Assembly (NCBI RefSeq): GCF_017654505.1
Contig: NC_054538.1
Coordinates: forward strand, 51,768,286-51,832,285
DNA: 64,000 nucleotides
From: Polyodon spathula
Lineage: Eukaryota > Chordata > Actinopteri > Acipenseriformes > Polyodontidae
Direction: 5' to 3'
Part shown: positions 49,205-61,449 of the stretch, piece after piece
Numbering within the stretch: position 1 is the stretch's first letter
Layout of the letters: each line of letters opens with the position of its first letter
Made by a program: the position numbers and the translations under genes
The notes under the pieces: model-generated
The model's input: the letters and a program-made list of their open reading frames with translations, nothing else
The model's database searches: none
What the model was told of the DNA's origin: nothing

Positions 49205-50340
49205 ACCCATGCTAATGAACATCCGGATTAAATTTTGGACTGCAAAAACGCATACTAATTAGATACTAACTTCTGGTCGACACATTTGTAAGCACATTAT
49301 CCCAGGAATGACATGGCCGATAGTGTTGATAATGTTTCTGCTGTATTAAGGCACGTTTTTTTTTTCATTTATAGAATGGACCAGAACGGACATTCAAACA
49401 ATAACGAAGAATCAGAGTTAGTGACTTTAACACGCAGGTTTTTTCAAAGACGAAGGAAAAGAGATTTAACAATTTATTGTATGGTCATAACACATTGTAT
49501 AACCTATATATTAATAAAAATGCATAAAAAAAAAAAAAAAAAACGTTCTGCATTCAGAATGCTTTAGCTGAACATTACTACTTCTGTCTTACTTACTCGA
49601 AACTGTATAAGCCTTGCAGGGCCGGCGTCTGGCGGTGGCGTGAGGAATGCGACTGCACCCGGGCCCAGCCTCTGCTGGGGCCCACACCTTTGACCATACC
49701 AGTTATTATTATTCTGTTATTATTAGAAGTCCATTATCGAAAAACAAAAGACTGTTCTCCCGGGGGTTCAAAAATAAACCGTAGCAAAGCTGTACCGTCA
49801 GCCAAAACACACATTATCAAATCAGAGCATTTCTTTCACATCTGCTGTTTATCAAGGTTATAATAAACAGTTTACTAACAAGGTATATAATCACAAATAC
49901 TTCTGAAAAAAATAAACACATAGGCCTATCAGCCATCTTTAATTCTCTGTGCAAACTCCTACATCACACCCCAGTTTTCTATAATAGACTTGCCTGGTAA
50001 AAAAAAAAAAAAAAAACGCACGGTGGAAGTAAGCTAACTTTTCCACAGGTGTGGTAATAAAAACAAGAACAGTTGAGCAGGAGGAAACACCTGAATCCGA
50101 GACATCTGATTGGAAATGTACAACAGCAGCAAATACAAGGTACTGAATCATGTATTGTAAACCCGGTACCCAGTCAGGCACCTTTATGTGATTTTTATGA
50201 TCCAGCTACTTGGCCTCACTTTTGTACCAAAGAGCTAAGAGTTGAAATCATGAAACAAACACAATGAATTCCCCAAAAATTACACAAGATTTACACTATT
50301 TTTTGGAACAAAACTTCAAATGAGATTTATTTTAGGTTGA

Positions 50341-50372
<32 letters not shown>

Positions 50373-50485
50373 GTGGCTACTTCACCCTCTTGCACCAGGT
50401 CCCAGTGGATCCTGGCCCTGAAGCCTTGCAAGTTCCAATCGTGCCTGTTCATTCCTGTTTATCAAAAGTAAGAGATCCTCTCTTG
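49205..50485. other. Spacer between the two inverted GATATC arrays
   Basis: About 1.28 kb with no gene recognised. It holds A tracts at about 49527-49542 and 49999-50015 and a G20 run at 50352-50371. A segment starting CAGGGCCGGCGTCTGG at 49618 and running through a GC-rich stretch to about 49690 resembles hAT-type ends (CAGGGCCGGC); no matching opposite end was found. Confidence 0.45.
50352..50371. repeat. G20 homopolymer
   Basis: A T run followed directly by about 20 G residues. Confidence 0.9.
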
Positions 50486-50690
50486 TTCACTAGTGAGGAA
50501 TTCAAACCGGAAGATCATTAGTATGCATTTCTGATATCAAGAATGGCAGTTTTTTTATATCAAGAATTGCGTTTCTGATATCAAGAATGGCAGTTTTTTA
50601 TATCGCGAATGGCGTTTTTGATATCAAGACTTGCATTTCTGATCTCAAGAATGCAATTTTTTATATCAAAAATTGCATTTTTGATATCAA
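50486..50690 (-). repeat. 21-bp-period GATATC array, copy 2 (inverted)
   Basis: GATATC at 50533, 50577, 50620 and 50683, alternating with TATATC at 50556, 50599 and 50662 and GATCTC at 50641. Spacings are 21-23 bp. The flank at 50493-50530, read on the minus strand, is CATACTAATGATCTTCCGGT, the counterpart of the 49205-49235 flank. It abuts the 3' region of the R2-type LINE on its other side. Confidence 0.9.
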
Positions 50691-50699
50691 GAACTGAAC

Positions 50700-53600
50700 A
50701 AAGAAGCTGGGAGTGGTGTATGCCCAGAGGTAGCCTCGAATCCTGAGATTCCAATGCCCTCGAACTCGGTTTGGGCACTGATGGAGAGGACTGCCAACTT
50801 CCTCCTGGTACCCTGGAAGGCAAGTTCTGAGCAGTGCAGGTCCATACACGTCGGCTACACACTGCAATTCCACTCAGGACCTCCTCCCTTTCCAGGGATC
50901 AGTCACATCTGTGAACGACCCTCTCCAGGTCTTGGCCTCAGAGAGGTAGAAATACTATTTCAAAAACAACTCCTTAGCCCCCTGCACATTTTCAAAGTGC
51001 TTGGATGCCATCCTAGCTCCCTTGCAGCTGTAAGGGATCAAGGTGATGATTTCCATTACATGAGAGTAGATGTTGAAGTTCATTATGATTTGAACTCGGC
51101 TCTCACCAAGATAAGCACCAACTAAGATGTGTCTTTGCTGTAAACTAATGTGATCCGTCTGCATCTCCATCCATTTGAGTTGCTTTCCATCTGATGATGT
51201 AGATATCCATCTGTCTGGTGTTGATTGCTGAAGTGTAATGCTGGCTCCAGGGATCAGCTTATTTTGCCTCCCCAGTACATCAGCAGAGACAACGGCTGCG
51301 ATGCTGGCTCCGGGGATCAACCCAGTGCGGTCTCCCCAGCGCATCAGCATGTCAACCATCTGGATTGAGCTAAGTAGGGTACATCTCTGGAGTCTTCAAG
51401 TGGGCACCTTCCATCCTCAGTGTTTCGTCGACTAGCCCACAACACCTCAAGAAGGCTCGACAGTGATTCTGGCGTCCCAGCATCACCCCCTCTATCCCCC
51501 ACTCAACTCAGCTTTCTTTCTATTGTGCTTGAGGTCCCCAACCAGAATCTTTCCATCTCAACCATAGCTAGTTGCTGCTCCTTTCTGCTGCTTCAGGTAA
51601 GTTCTTCACTGTGTGACACAACTCTTGGCCACTGAACCCGACATCTCTGAGAAACCGGGTTGTAGAGTGTGCCACAAATCCTCGACAACCCACCTCCACT
51701 GGGTAAACTCAGACTCTCCATCCTCGCTGTTCCGCTTCAGCAGCCAGTTGAGCGTACCGAAGTTTCTTCCTCTCATACACCTCATCCACAGCATCTTCCC
51801 ATGGCACTGTTAACACTAGTAGATGAACAAGGCATGCTGACCCAGACCACAAGACAATGTCTGGTCGAAGGTTAGTGGTGGCAATCTCAGGTGGAAAAAC
51901 AAGCCGTTGACCAACATTTGCCAGCATCTTCCAGTCTCTAGCAGCTTCCAGTTGTCCTGGGCGAGGCTTGGTTTTAACACTTTTTCTTGGTGGTTGCTCT
52001 CCTGGACAGAGGAATATTGTCTTTTGTGTGTAATGCTTTGATGGATTGGTGTCAATTTATTGGTCAGGTTACATTTTTCTTCCAATGCTAAGTGTACCTT
52101 AATGTTGCAGGTGATGAACACAAAGGACAGGAGGGATCCTCACCCCCCCAGAGGTTTAGGTTCTGTGTTGATGGGAGAACATCATATGTTGACCTAATGA
52201 GGAAACTGATCCTGCTCTGTTCCATTGTCCATAGGTCTTGCCAGCTGATCTTGCATTGTTCCACACTCTCCCATCTCATCCATTCTCCTGCTTGGCCTGG
52301 GAAACAGGTTTTAAACACCCGATCCTCTCCTCCTGCTTTTACACCTCGTTGACTACCAGCTTCCTCCTTTGAGCTGGGGTTGTCTTGTGCCATGTAGGAG
52401 GAGCTAAACTGAGACCAAGACCTCCTTTTCTATACTGAACTTGCCCCATAATATCTCCAATTTGAAGGTCAGCCTTAGCATCTTCCACAGCTTTCTTTGC
52501 CGCCCGTTTTCTACCAGTTTTCAACACAGGTGCTGCCTCCCTTACGCATTTGTCACGTGAGTCTACTAATGTCATTTCCAGTCAGACTTTGGTGCACTTA
52601 AACTCCTTGGTTAGAGCAGAGATTAGTAGCTGCAGTATTCCTTTACCATAAAGTCCCACTCTGCTGAGGCAGCGTGGAACTCCCAACCATTTCCTCATGT
52701 ATGAACTGATTAAAGCTTCCAGCTTCTCAACTGTTGTCAAGGAAACCTCGTATACAGTCAGTGGCCACAGCAGTCTTGGCAGTAGACCAAATTGAAAGCA
52801 CCAGTGTTTCCTAGACTTTTCACTGGCTTCATGGACACTGTTGGTATTGCCTCACCATTAATGTAGAACCGTTTATCTACTACTTTACCTTTAATTATAG
52901 AGATGCTCCTTCATTTAGTGGGCTTGAATTGCATTCATGCCCATTCAATGTTATTGGTTAATTTGCCCAATAACCGATTAGTGCAGGCTACTGTTGTAGT
53001 CATTGTTGTCATGTCATCCATGTATGCTCGAATTGGTGGTAGTCACATTCCAGAAGCCAAGCGCTGTCCTCCCACCACCCATTTTGATGCGCTAGTAATT
53101 ACTTCCATTGCCATGGTAAAAGCAAGTGGAGAAATGGTACGTCCTGCCATTATTCCAACTTCTAGGCATTGCCAGGTAGTGCTGAATTCTGAAGTCGAAA
53201 AACTAAATTGCAAATCTTCAAAGTAGGCTTTCACTAAATTTGTTATTGTCATCGGTACACTAAAAAAATCAAATGCTGCCCCAAGAAGTTCATGTGGCAC
53301 TGAACCATATGCATTAACGAATCCAAGAATGTCCCATGAAGCTTCTTCCTCTCCTTTTTTGCTGATTGAATTTATTGCCAGATTAAGCTGATGTGTTCTA
53401 AGCATCCTGGGAAACCTGGGATGCCTGCTTTTTGTACTGAAGTGTCAATGAAGTCCAATGAATTACCTGTCTCAGGTAGGAGCAGTGGCCAACACAGAAA
53501 TTGTGACAAAGCATCTGTCGAGGCTGGGTCACCCTCAATGATGCAAAAGCCAATTAACACCGGAGCAGAGTATGGTCTATCTGAGTCTCCGGCTAGATTC
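50700..53600 (-). mobile_element. Non-LTR retrotransposon with restriction-enzyme-like endonuclease (R2/R4/NeSL-type), degraded
   Basis: Minus-strand order: RT finger (53372-53560: IDTSVQKAGIPGFPGCLEH); RT palm (53043-53405: ILGFVNAYGSVPHELL, ATTWQCLEVGIMAG-like, TISPLAFTMAMEVI); thumb/linker (52339-52575: LKTGRKRAAKKAVEDAKADL); a Cys-rich knuckle CPLCSSPATLRYT (52088-52393) fitting the CCHC motif of R2-type elements with His replaced by Tyr; then the endonuclease core at 51709-51927, LRPDIVLWSG followed by LTVPWEDAVDEVYERKKLRY (PD-(D/E)XK-like). The frame is broken many times. The 5' end is lost and the 3' non-coding part probably reaches the GATATC array near 50690. Which clade it belongs to cannot be fixed by eye. 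Confidence 0.82.
51238..51350. repeat. 63-bp imperfect tandem duplication in the LINE 3' region
   Basis: ATGCTGGCTCCAGGGATCA (51238) and ATGCTGGCTCCGGGGATCA (51301) head two copies that both continue to CTCCCCAG-CATCAGCA. Confidence 0.8.
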
Positions 53601-53639
53601 CCTTACAATGCAAGCCTACCTTCAGTAGGGTCCACAGGC

Positions 53640-54140
53640 AGGCACGGGCAGGCAGAGGAGTCGGTGGGTCCTGGTCGGACCGTTGGACATCCCAGCACAT
53701 AAATGTGTTAGAGCTGAGAGCAGTCCACCTCGCGGGTCCTCACCCATCAGAATGGCCACTATACCCTCAGGTGGTGCAACGCATTTGGAAACACTACCCC
53801 GACCTGGGAGGGTGGTCATGCGCTCAACCAGAGATGTGGCTATGTCATGGGCCCTCTTCAAAGGTGCCTCATTGACCGATATATGTAGTGTGGCTAGCTG
53901 GACTACCCTACATACATTTATTAGGTTCTACCGACTTGACATTGTAGATTCCTCTATGCCTTTAATAGGCACCAGGGTCCTTGAGGTTGCACGCTCACAC
54001 CACCACACTAGATTGCGGTAGCGAGATGTCCCTCTGATGCTGTCCGCTCATTCTCCTTCACAATGGCTCTGGTACTTTCCCAAAAGTATCACTGGCAGTC
54101 ATCTTCGAATTGAAAGGGAACGATAGATTACGGAATTAAT
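53640..54140 (+). mobile_element. DIRS-type retrotransposon fragment: tyrosine recombinase C-terminus
   Basis: The plus-strand frame at 53683-54021 contains RPGRVVMRSTRDVAMSWALF, then KGASLTDICSVASWTTLHTF and the putative nucleophile region IRFYRLDI. This is the C-terminal pattern of DIRS-type YR recombinases (HSTR, W-T/S-x-HTF, FYRLD). The His of HSTR is Arg here, which suggests an inactive copy. Downstream TTCGAATTGAAAGGGAACG (about 54101-54120) resembles the sequence after DIRS recombinases in fish. RT/RNase H and the other end were not found. It runs opposite to the adjoining R2-type LINE. Confidence 0.75.
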
Positions 54141-54544
54141 GCCATGTTGTTGGTCTTTCTAGAGTGTACAGATGCAATGTAATGATGAAAATCCTTAACC
54201 CCGCCCCTGGCCCGGCTTGGCTCCGAGCCAAATTCAGATGTCTTGTGAGGCCACTGGAAAACCACCAGTACCTGTACTGTACCGTACGGAGCCCTCACGG
54301 TCGGATGTGTCAGTGGAGAAGGGGCAGTAGACTGTTTTGCACTTCCTAGGTCACTGTTCATTTCCTTCTTTACTGTCATTAACTAATCAGCTACTTCTGC
54401 TATTAACTGACATGCATTCAACCATTAACATGTTTTTTTTATGCTGGGGTGAAATGACCACAGAAGCAGTAACAGACTTCCTGGAAGAGAACGAAAGCAA
54501 ACCAAGGACATTGTGTAGTACTGTGACAGAAATGCAATGATTGT
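54141..54544. other. Intergenic DNA between DIRS fragment and LTR
   Basis: GC-rich segment with CCCCGCCCCTGGCCCGGC near 54200; it may belong to the DIRS element. No open frame of note. Confidence 0.35.
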
Positions 54545-55235
54545 TAGTTGTAAATCTCCCTCCTGACCTGTGAGAGTGCTAATCAGTGAGAACAGAGTTC
54601 CCTGGATGGGCTGGCCTGACAGTTCTTTCCCAGGGTTCAAGGGAAGTTGGCCAGCTAGAAAGGGGGCGGGACTCCGTTGCATTAATGTATTGACCCAGAA
54701 GGGACGTGGCAGCCGCAGATTGCAGAGGCGGTTGCACTCGTTTACCAAGGGGTCATGTGTGATGGCATAAAAGGGGATGGAGAATCACATTCTGTTCCTT
54801 GGATTGTTTTGAACAGAACCGAGGACTGTGAGAGACCCTGAGAGAAACATACAGGTGTTGTTTTGTTTGTAATTGTCTTGTTTGTTAAATTAAGACAGCT
54901 AACACTGTTCCGGACCTGTTGCCTAGGGCCAGCACAAAGCCGGAACAGCACCACACCTACTGTCACTAAATAAACTCTATCACCCACCATGAGCACTACT
55001 GCACGCACCTAGGACTGGTGACCATGTATATATTATTGTGGGGCAGATAGTTTATTATTTGGGACTGCAATCCTCTTATCATTTACCCCGTGCAATACAC
55101 ATTGGTGTGTTTTGCCAGGGGATTATTGTTTGGTCGCCAGACCTAGAAAATATAAATAAAGCACTTTTCAACCAGATTACAAATCTGTCTGTTTCATTCT
55201 CGCACTGCATCTCTCCTGCATCTGTACCCACTCAG
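54545..55235 (+). mobile_element. Probable solo LTR
   Basis: Starts near TGTAAATCTCCCTCCTGACC and ends near CTCCTGCATCTGTACCCA (TG...CA). It contains a TATA-like ATAAAAGGGGATGG (54769-54782), AATAAA signals (for example near 54969 and 55154) and no reading frame, as LTRs do. No paired LTR or internal genes are beside it and target duplications were not clear, so both boundaries are approximate. Confidence 0.5.
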
Positions 55236-56060
55236 CCACTTGTTCACAAGTACCAATTTATTTTCACTTTGAAACTGACAAGTTTGTTACAACATGCATT
55301 TCTTTACAAACTGCCAATTTAAGACCTATGTAGCTAATGGAAGTGTAAAATTGGTAAACTTTATGAAACTAAATGTTATCTACAATTGTGTTAATCCCAG
55401 GTGCATTTTGCAGGCAGCTGGGCTGGCTTGACAATCACCACATTCTCCATGGGCCGTATGTTAAATGACTAAATACTATTTGCCAAATTTGGAGCTTACA
55501 ACACAAATACAAAACAAATAACAAAACCCATATATTAGATTGTCTATACAGGTGTTCCACGTGTAGTCATCCCAGGACTGACAAACACATATAAAATGAA
55601 TAAATTAAACATCTCGGTGTCTATAGACACAACAGGCCAACAGTTGAGATTCTTCATGGTCCGGTAAGAAGGAAAAGTGTCCATTTTCTCATGATGGATT
55701 TGATTAATTCTTTTCCCACTGCAAATGAAAACTCCCATACTCTTTTTATTGTCAGTCATGTCACAATAAACACATTTTCCCACTGCGTAATCTGATTTTG
55801 CTTTGGAGTAAAACGATTTGTTAAAAAACCAGCATTTTAAAATAAAAAGAGGGGAGTGTACATTAACACGTTCCATAGCATCAAGTCATATCTATTCTTT
55901 TTTCACCTCCTCGGATGTTTTAAAATGGATTTTGATTAAATTAGATTCATGATTTGAATACAATATCAGGGTTGAAATAATTAAATTTCTTTAAACAAGA
56001 ATACAGACCATCCAGTTTTCAGATTTATCAGCAGTCACCACCAGGTAGCAGCATTAATAT
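55236..56060. other. Intergenic DNA, no gene recognised
   Basis: An open frame of 110 codons on the minus strand (55544-55876) has no recognisable domain and is probably chance. Confidence 0.45.
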
Positions 56061-56289
56061 TTTTGTGCCATACCACTACAGCTATGGCCGAACGTTTTCC
56101 ATCACTGTGGAAGGCTGTGGGTATTCACTGACACGGGAGCAGAAGTGTATTTGCAAACACTGCACAGGTGCCCAGTTTTATTTGCTTCTTTTTTTCTTTT
56201 TGAAGGAATTTATTTTAGCCCGCAGAGAGCTCTGTTGTCCGTGGCCTGAATACCACCGATGGCAGACAGGTCCTTAGAAATACCAACAC

Positions 56290-56870
56290 AGGTAGACAGT
56301 TTAGTGCTAGCGCACTCACAGGTGCTCAAAAGAATAATGAAAACCAAAGGTGAAAGAAAAAAGGAAAATAAAACACAGTAATAAAACTACAAAACAAAAG
56401 TGCTGCTTACGCAGTGCCCCCGCTGCCACTATGCCGGTCAGCCCGGGTCTCCATCCTACGCGTGGCTATTCTCTATACACTGGGGTGGCCAGAGTTCCCC
56501 GTATAGCTATACATGTCCCCTCGGGTATGTAATACTTTTTTTTTTATATGGTCTTCTTTCTCTAGGCTGGCTGTCTTCCTCAGCCGTGCTTGCCTCTTTT
56601 AGTCACTTGCTCCAACCACTGGCGTTCCTGCCTGGTCTATGTTTACACCGGCCTTCTCCACCAGCGTCTGTGTATTCTTAATCGCGGCCACCTGAATGCA
56701 TAACCAAGCTTATGGGTGGAGCAATCCCCCAAGACCCGGCTCTCAGCCACTCAGAGAGCGGGAAAGCCAACTGACATGAGGACCTTACAGGGATGCCGCC
56801 CTCGCCCTGCAGTACCACGCATTCACCACAGTCAGTACAGACCTCCCCTGTTACAATCACCATATAGAAT
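56290..56870. repeat. Unclassified repeat-like segment
   Basis: Its composition differs sharply from the AT-rich flanks (GC-rich, many CpGs at 56400-56480 and 56670-56830) and it has no long open frame. Parts look like a long-terminal or non-autonomous interspersed repeat, for example the A-rich AAACACAGTAATAAAACTAC before a GC-rich body. Only one copy is in the window, so its repeat status is inferred. Confidence 0.35.
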
Positions 56871-56879
56871 GACCACATT

Positions 56880-57530
56880 TTGATTCACAGTTGAAGAAAC
56901 CTTCTGAATGTCACGTTAATGAAAACCTGACAAATTGAAAAATGTGAATTGCAAAATCTAACATGAGATACTGTACAACTATTATGGCTTCTGGTAGACT
57001 TCTGCTATATCACCTTGTAGTTTCTTTGATTACATGATGTTAAATAAAATACCAACATTATGTTCATGTAGTTTTTATTAAATTATGTCTCAAGTCTAAA
57101 ATTTTTGGTGATGCAATGCTTTTTGCCACACATTTTCTTTAAAACTGTCTTTTGCCTAACTTAGTAGTCGTGTCGGTTTGTTAAAGGAGTTAAAGGAGTG
57201 TGTGTATTTTATTCAGCTGGAATGTATATAAATTGCTTATGATATTGAGGTGTTTAATATGGAACAAGAACTTACATATCCACCAAGATTACATTCTCTT
57301 GAAGCAAAGACTTCATATAAAATGAGTCATTGGAAACCATTACCTTTTCTGGAGGTCAAGGACATTTTTTTAAAAGAATCCAATTTTATGAATGGCAACT
57401 ACTCCAGTATGGAAAACCGTAGATGTAAACAATCAAAAGGAAAATCTTACTACTAAGCTATGGTTCTGTTTATGTACACAAATTCAATAGCTACCAGTGT
57501 CGCCATTACACCAATAACCTCAATAAGAAG
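56880..57530. other. Intergenic DNA downstream of URB2
   Basis: AT-rich. A 68-codon plus-strand open frame (57250-57456) shows no family features. It may include distal URB2 3' UTR. Confidence 0.4.
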
Positions 57531-57532
57531 TA

Positions 57533-57691
57533 TTTATTTTACATGGGTAGTTTTGACTCTGAGACAGCAAAACAATGGGTTATATACAGATAAAGTGTTA
57601 GGTGTGTCCATTAGGATCTACGTAAAATGCCTGTATACTGTACTGTTTCCCACACTTTGGATATCAAGGATAATGAAAAAAGTAAAAGGAC
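57533..57691 (-). other. URB2: URB2 3' UTR with candidate poly(A) signal
   Basis: On the minus strand an AATAAA hexamer lies at 57538-57533, about 155 nt past the URB2 stop codon. Other AATAAA hexamers occur further on, near 57074 and 57207. Which is used cannot be told from sequence. Confidence 0.45.
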
Positions 57692-59193
<1,502 letters not shown>

Positions 59194-59236
59194 GGGGGGG
59201 GTGGGGGGGGGGGGGGGGGGTGGGGGGGACGGGGGT

Positions 59237-59288
<52 letters not shown>

Positions 59289-59347
59289 ACACGTGGGGTG
59301 GGGGGGGGGGGGGGCTACACGCGGGGGGGGGGGGGGGGGGGGGGGGT

Positions 59348-59418
<71 letters not shown>

Positions 59419-59438
59419 GGGGGGCTGATGTGGGGGGT
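59194..59438. repeat. Nearly pure G tract, about 245 bp
   Basis: Almost uninterrupted G on the plus strand with isolated T and two related breaks (TACACGTGGGG at about 59288 and CTACACGCGGGG at about 59315). On the transcribed URB2 strand it is a C tract. It gives artefactual poly-Gly and poly-Pro open frames. It could form stacked G-quadruplexes or could reflect an assembly or sequencing problem. Confidence 0.9.
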
Positions 59439-59439
59439 G

Positions 59440-60463
59440 CAGATGTCATCTTTTTTCATCGTACAGATCCAACTGAATCACGACCCAGCCCCAATTTCCA
59501 GTTTCTGCAGTAGTAGACCAAACTGAATCAACTGACCCACCCCCAATTCCAGTTAATGGGCTAACTTTGATAAAAACCATCTGCTTAATTCCTGCTACAG
59601 TAATGTCCTCACTTCTGTCTTGGTGGTTAAGACATGGCCACATTTAAATTAGTTTATATATTAATTTTGTATAAAAATTAAATATGCCACAATAATTTAA
59701 TTTGTGTTCAAAATTCTAAAATAAAAACATCGGTATTATGAAATAGAAGCTCAACATCACATTCACAAGCACAGGTTTCTCTAGGTTATATTACACACCC
59801 CTAGCAGAGATGTGTAATATAGGGACAAAATGCTAGAAAAATCTGCTTGCCCCCCCACCCATCGCACAGAACACACACAAAAAAGTAGAATATAACTTGT
59901 AGGATTTTGGTTTTATTTATAGTGAATACAATCAATTAGTGATTAACGGGGATGGATCTAGCCTTGTAGCTTGACTGGTTCAAGATACACAAAAGAGTTC
60001 CCTGTGACCCCACCTCACCTCAACCAATTTAAAACATACTTTAAGGAAATGTTTCTTTCAGTGCAGTTTGGAACACATTAGCTGGTACATTTAAGCAACA
60101 CGCTAAGTGTACAACTATAATAAGCGAAACTTGGTAGTTATTCAAATATAAAAATAGCTTCTGCCTGTTTTTTCCACTCTTTATTTACAAGCTGAATCCA
60201 ACTTCTGAATTCAACTTCTGACCCCTTGGATTTTTAAAAGACTTGTGTATAACCTGTCAAGTTTCTCTGCATTTTTACAGCTTTTCTACCAAAATACACA
60301 CAATATTTACAGTAGGCTTCATCAAATTCTGCAAAGACAAAATAGTTTTTCTCTTCTGTTTATTTCCCATTCTTTCCATGCTCTACTCTCACTGAAAAAT
60401 AAATACACAAATGAATTAATAAATAAATACATATCCAGTCCGTGTATGATGTAAAAAAAAAAT

Positions 60464-60465
<2 letters not shown>
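59440..60465. other. URB2 intron, no gene recognised
   Basis: Contains an 11-bp perfect hairpin TATATTACACA / TGTGTAATATA (59787-59797 and 59811-59821) with a 13-nt loop; otherwise AT-rich filler. Confidence 0.45.
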
Positions 60466-60499
<34 letters not shown>

Positions 60500-60899
60500 A
60501 TCTATATATATATTAGATATTTGTCTATTAGGTTCATCCTATGTCTGTGTAAAGTAAAGATAGTTCAGGCACCATGAATTTTACAGTTTACTTAAAAAAT
60601 GGTTTATATATATATAATATATATATATTATATATATATATATAAGATATATATCTATATATAATGTATTAGATATATCCCATATAGTAAGATAGTAATA
60701 TTTCTATCATTGTTATAAGTCCATAGTGTTTACTTTCTTCACGTGTTTTCACAAATGAAAGGATTGTGCACCAGTTTAAAAAATAACTAATATCGCTTCT
60801 GTTCAATTATCTAGTAAATTCATATATATATATATATACTTATATATACTATATATAATATATAAATACATATATATATTATATATATTATACAGCTTT
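60466..60899. repeat. Cluster of (TA)n-rich tracts
   Basis: TA-dinucleotide stretches at 60466-60512, 60604-60665 and 60820-60895, interrupted by TATCTA and TTAGATAT units. Several parts are self-complementary. Confidence 0.85.
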
Positions 60900-61440
60900 A
60901 AATAAAAAAATAAAAAATGTAAATACTGCAGATAGAAAACCAGGTTATTTCAAAAGAAAAAAAAATCATACATTTTTTTTGCCAGGGAAAGTTTGTCTTG
61001 AAATGCTTCTAAACGGTAAACTTTGAGTTTTTAAACATCCCAACAAGCACATTGACCACAAAGTGTTACAAATTACATAACACGATTTTTTCCTAATCTG
61101 CTAATACCTCAGTGACTATGGTGTGGTTTTTTTTTTTTGTAACTTTACTAGCTTGCAGCATTTGAATGTCAGGTTCATGTATTAAGAAATTATTTGCTAA
61201 TTTACAAAATATGTAAACACCTTTAATTTAATAAAAGAGTAAATCAAAAGTGATTGGGGTGGGACGTAAACACTTTTTCAAATGCTTGTGCTTTGGTGCT
61301 AGAATTCCACTATTCAGTCTTCAGAAACTTACGTGGCTCTCTACAAATATACCTGGAGTGCCTTTCTAGCAAGAGCGAATAAAGGACAAATAAATAAATA
61401 AAAACTACTTGACCAACAGACAAAGTATAACAGCAAAACT
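60900..61440. other. URB2 intron, nothing recognised
   Basis: AT-rich, no element visible before the gypsy remnant. Confidence 0.4.
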
Positions 61441-61449
61441 TGTTGTTCG

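Noticed and set aside
49009..49231. Repetitive peptide (DIKN/ISKI type) as a possible protein
   Set aside because: A 21-bp period keeps the frame open by arithmetic; several frames are open at once and there is no gene context.
54425..54748. 107-codon minus-strand open frame
   Set aside because: Antisense to the probable LTR, with no motif.
55544..55876. 110-codon minus-strand open frame between GALNT2 and URB2
   Set aside because: No recognisable domain; no supporting promoter or splice signals.
57250..57456. 68-codon plus-strand open frame downstream of URB2
   Set aside because: No recognisable family; lies opposite the probable URB2 3' UTR.
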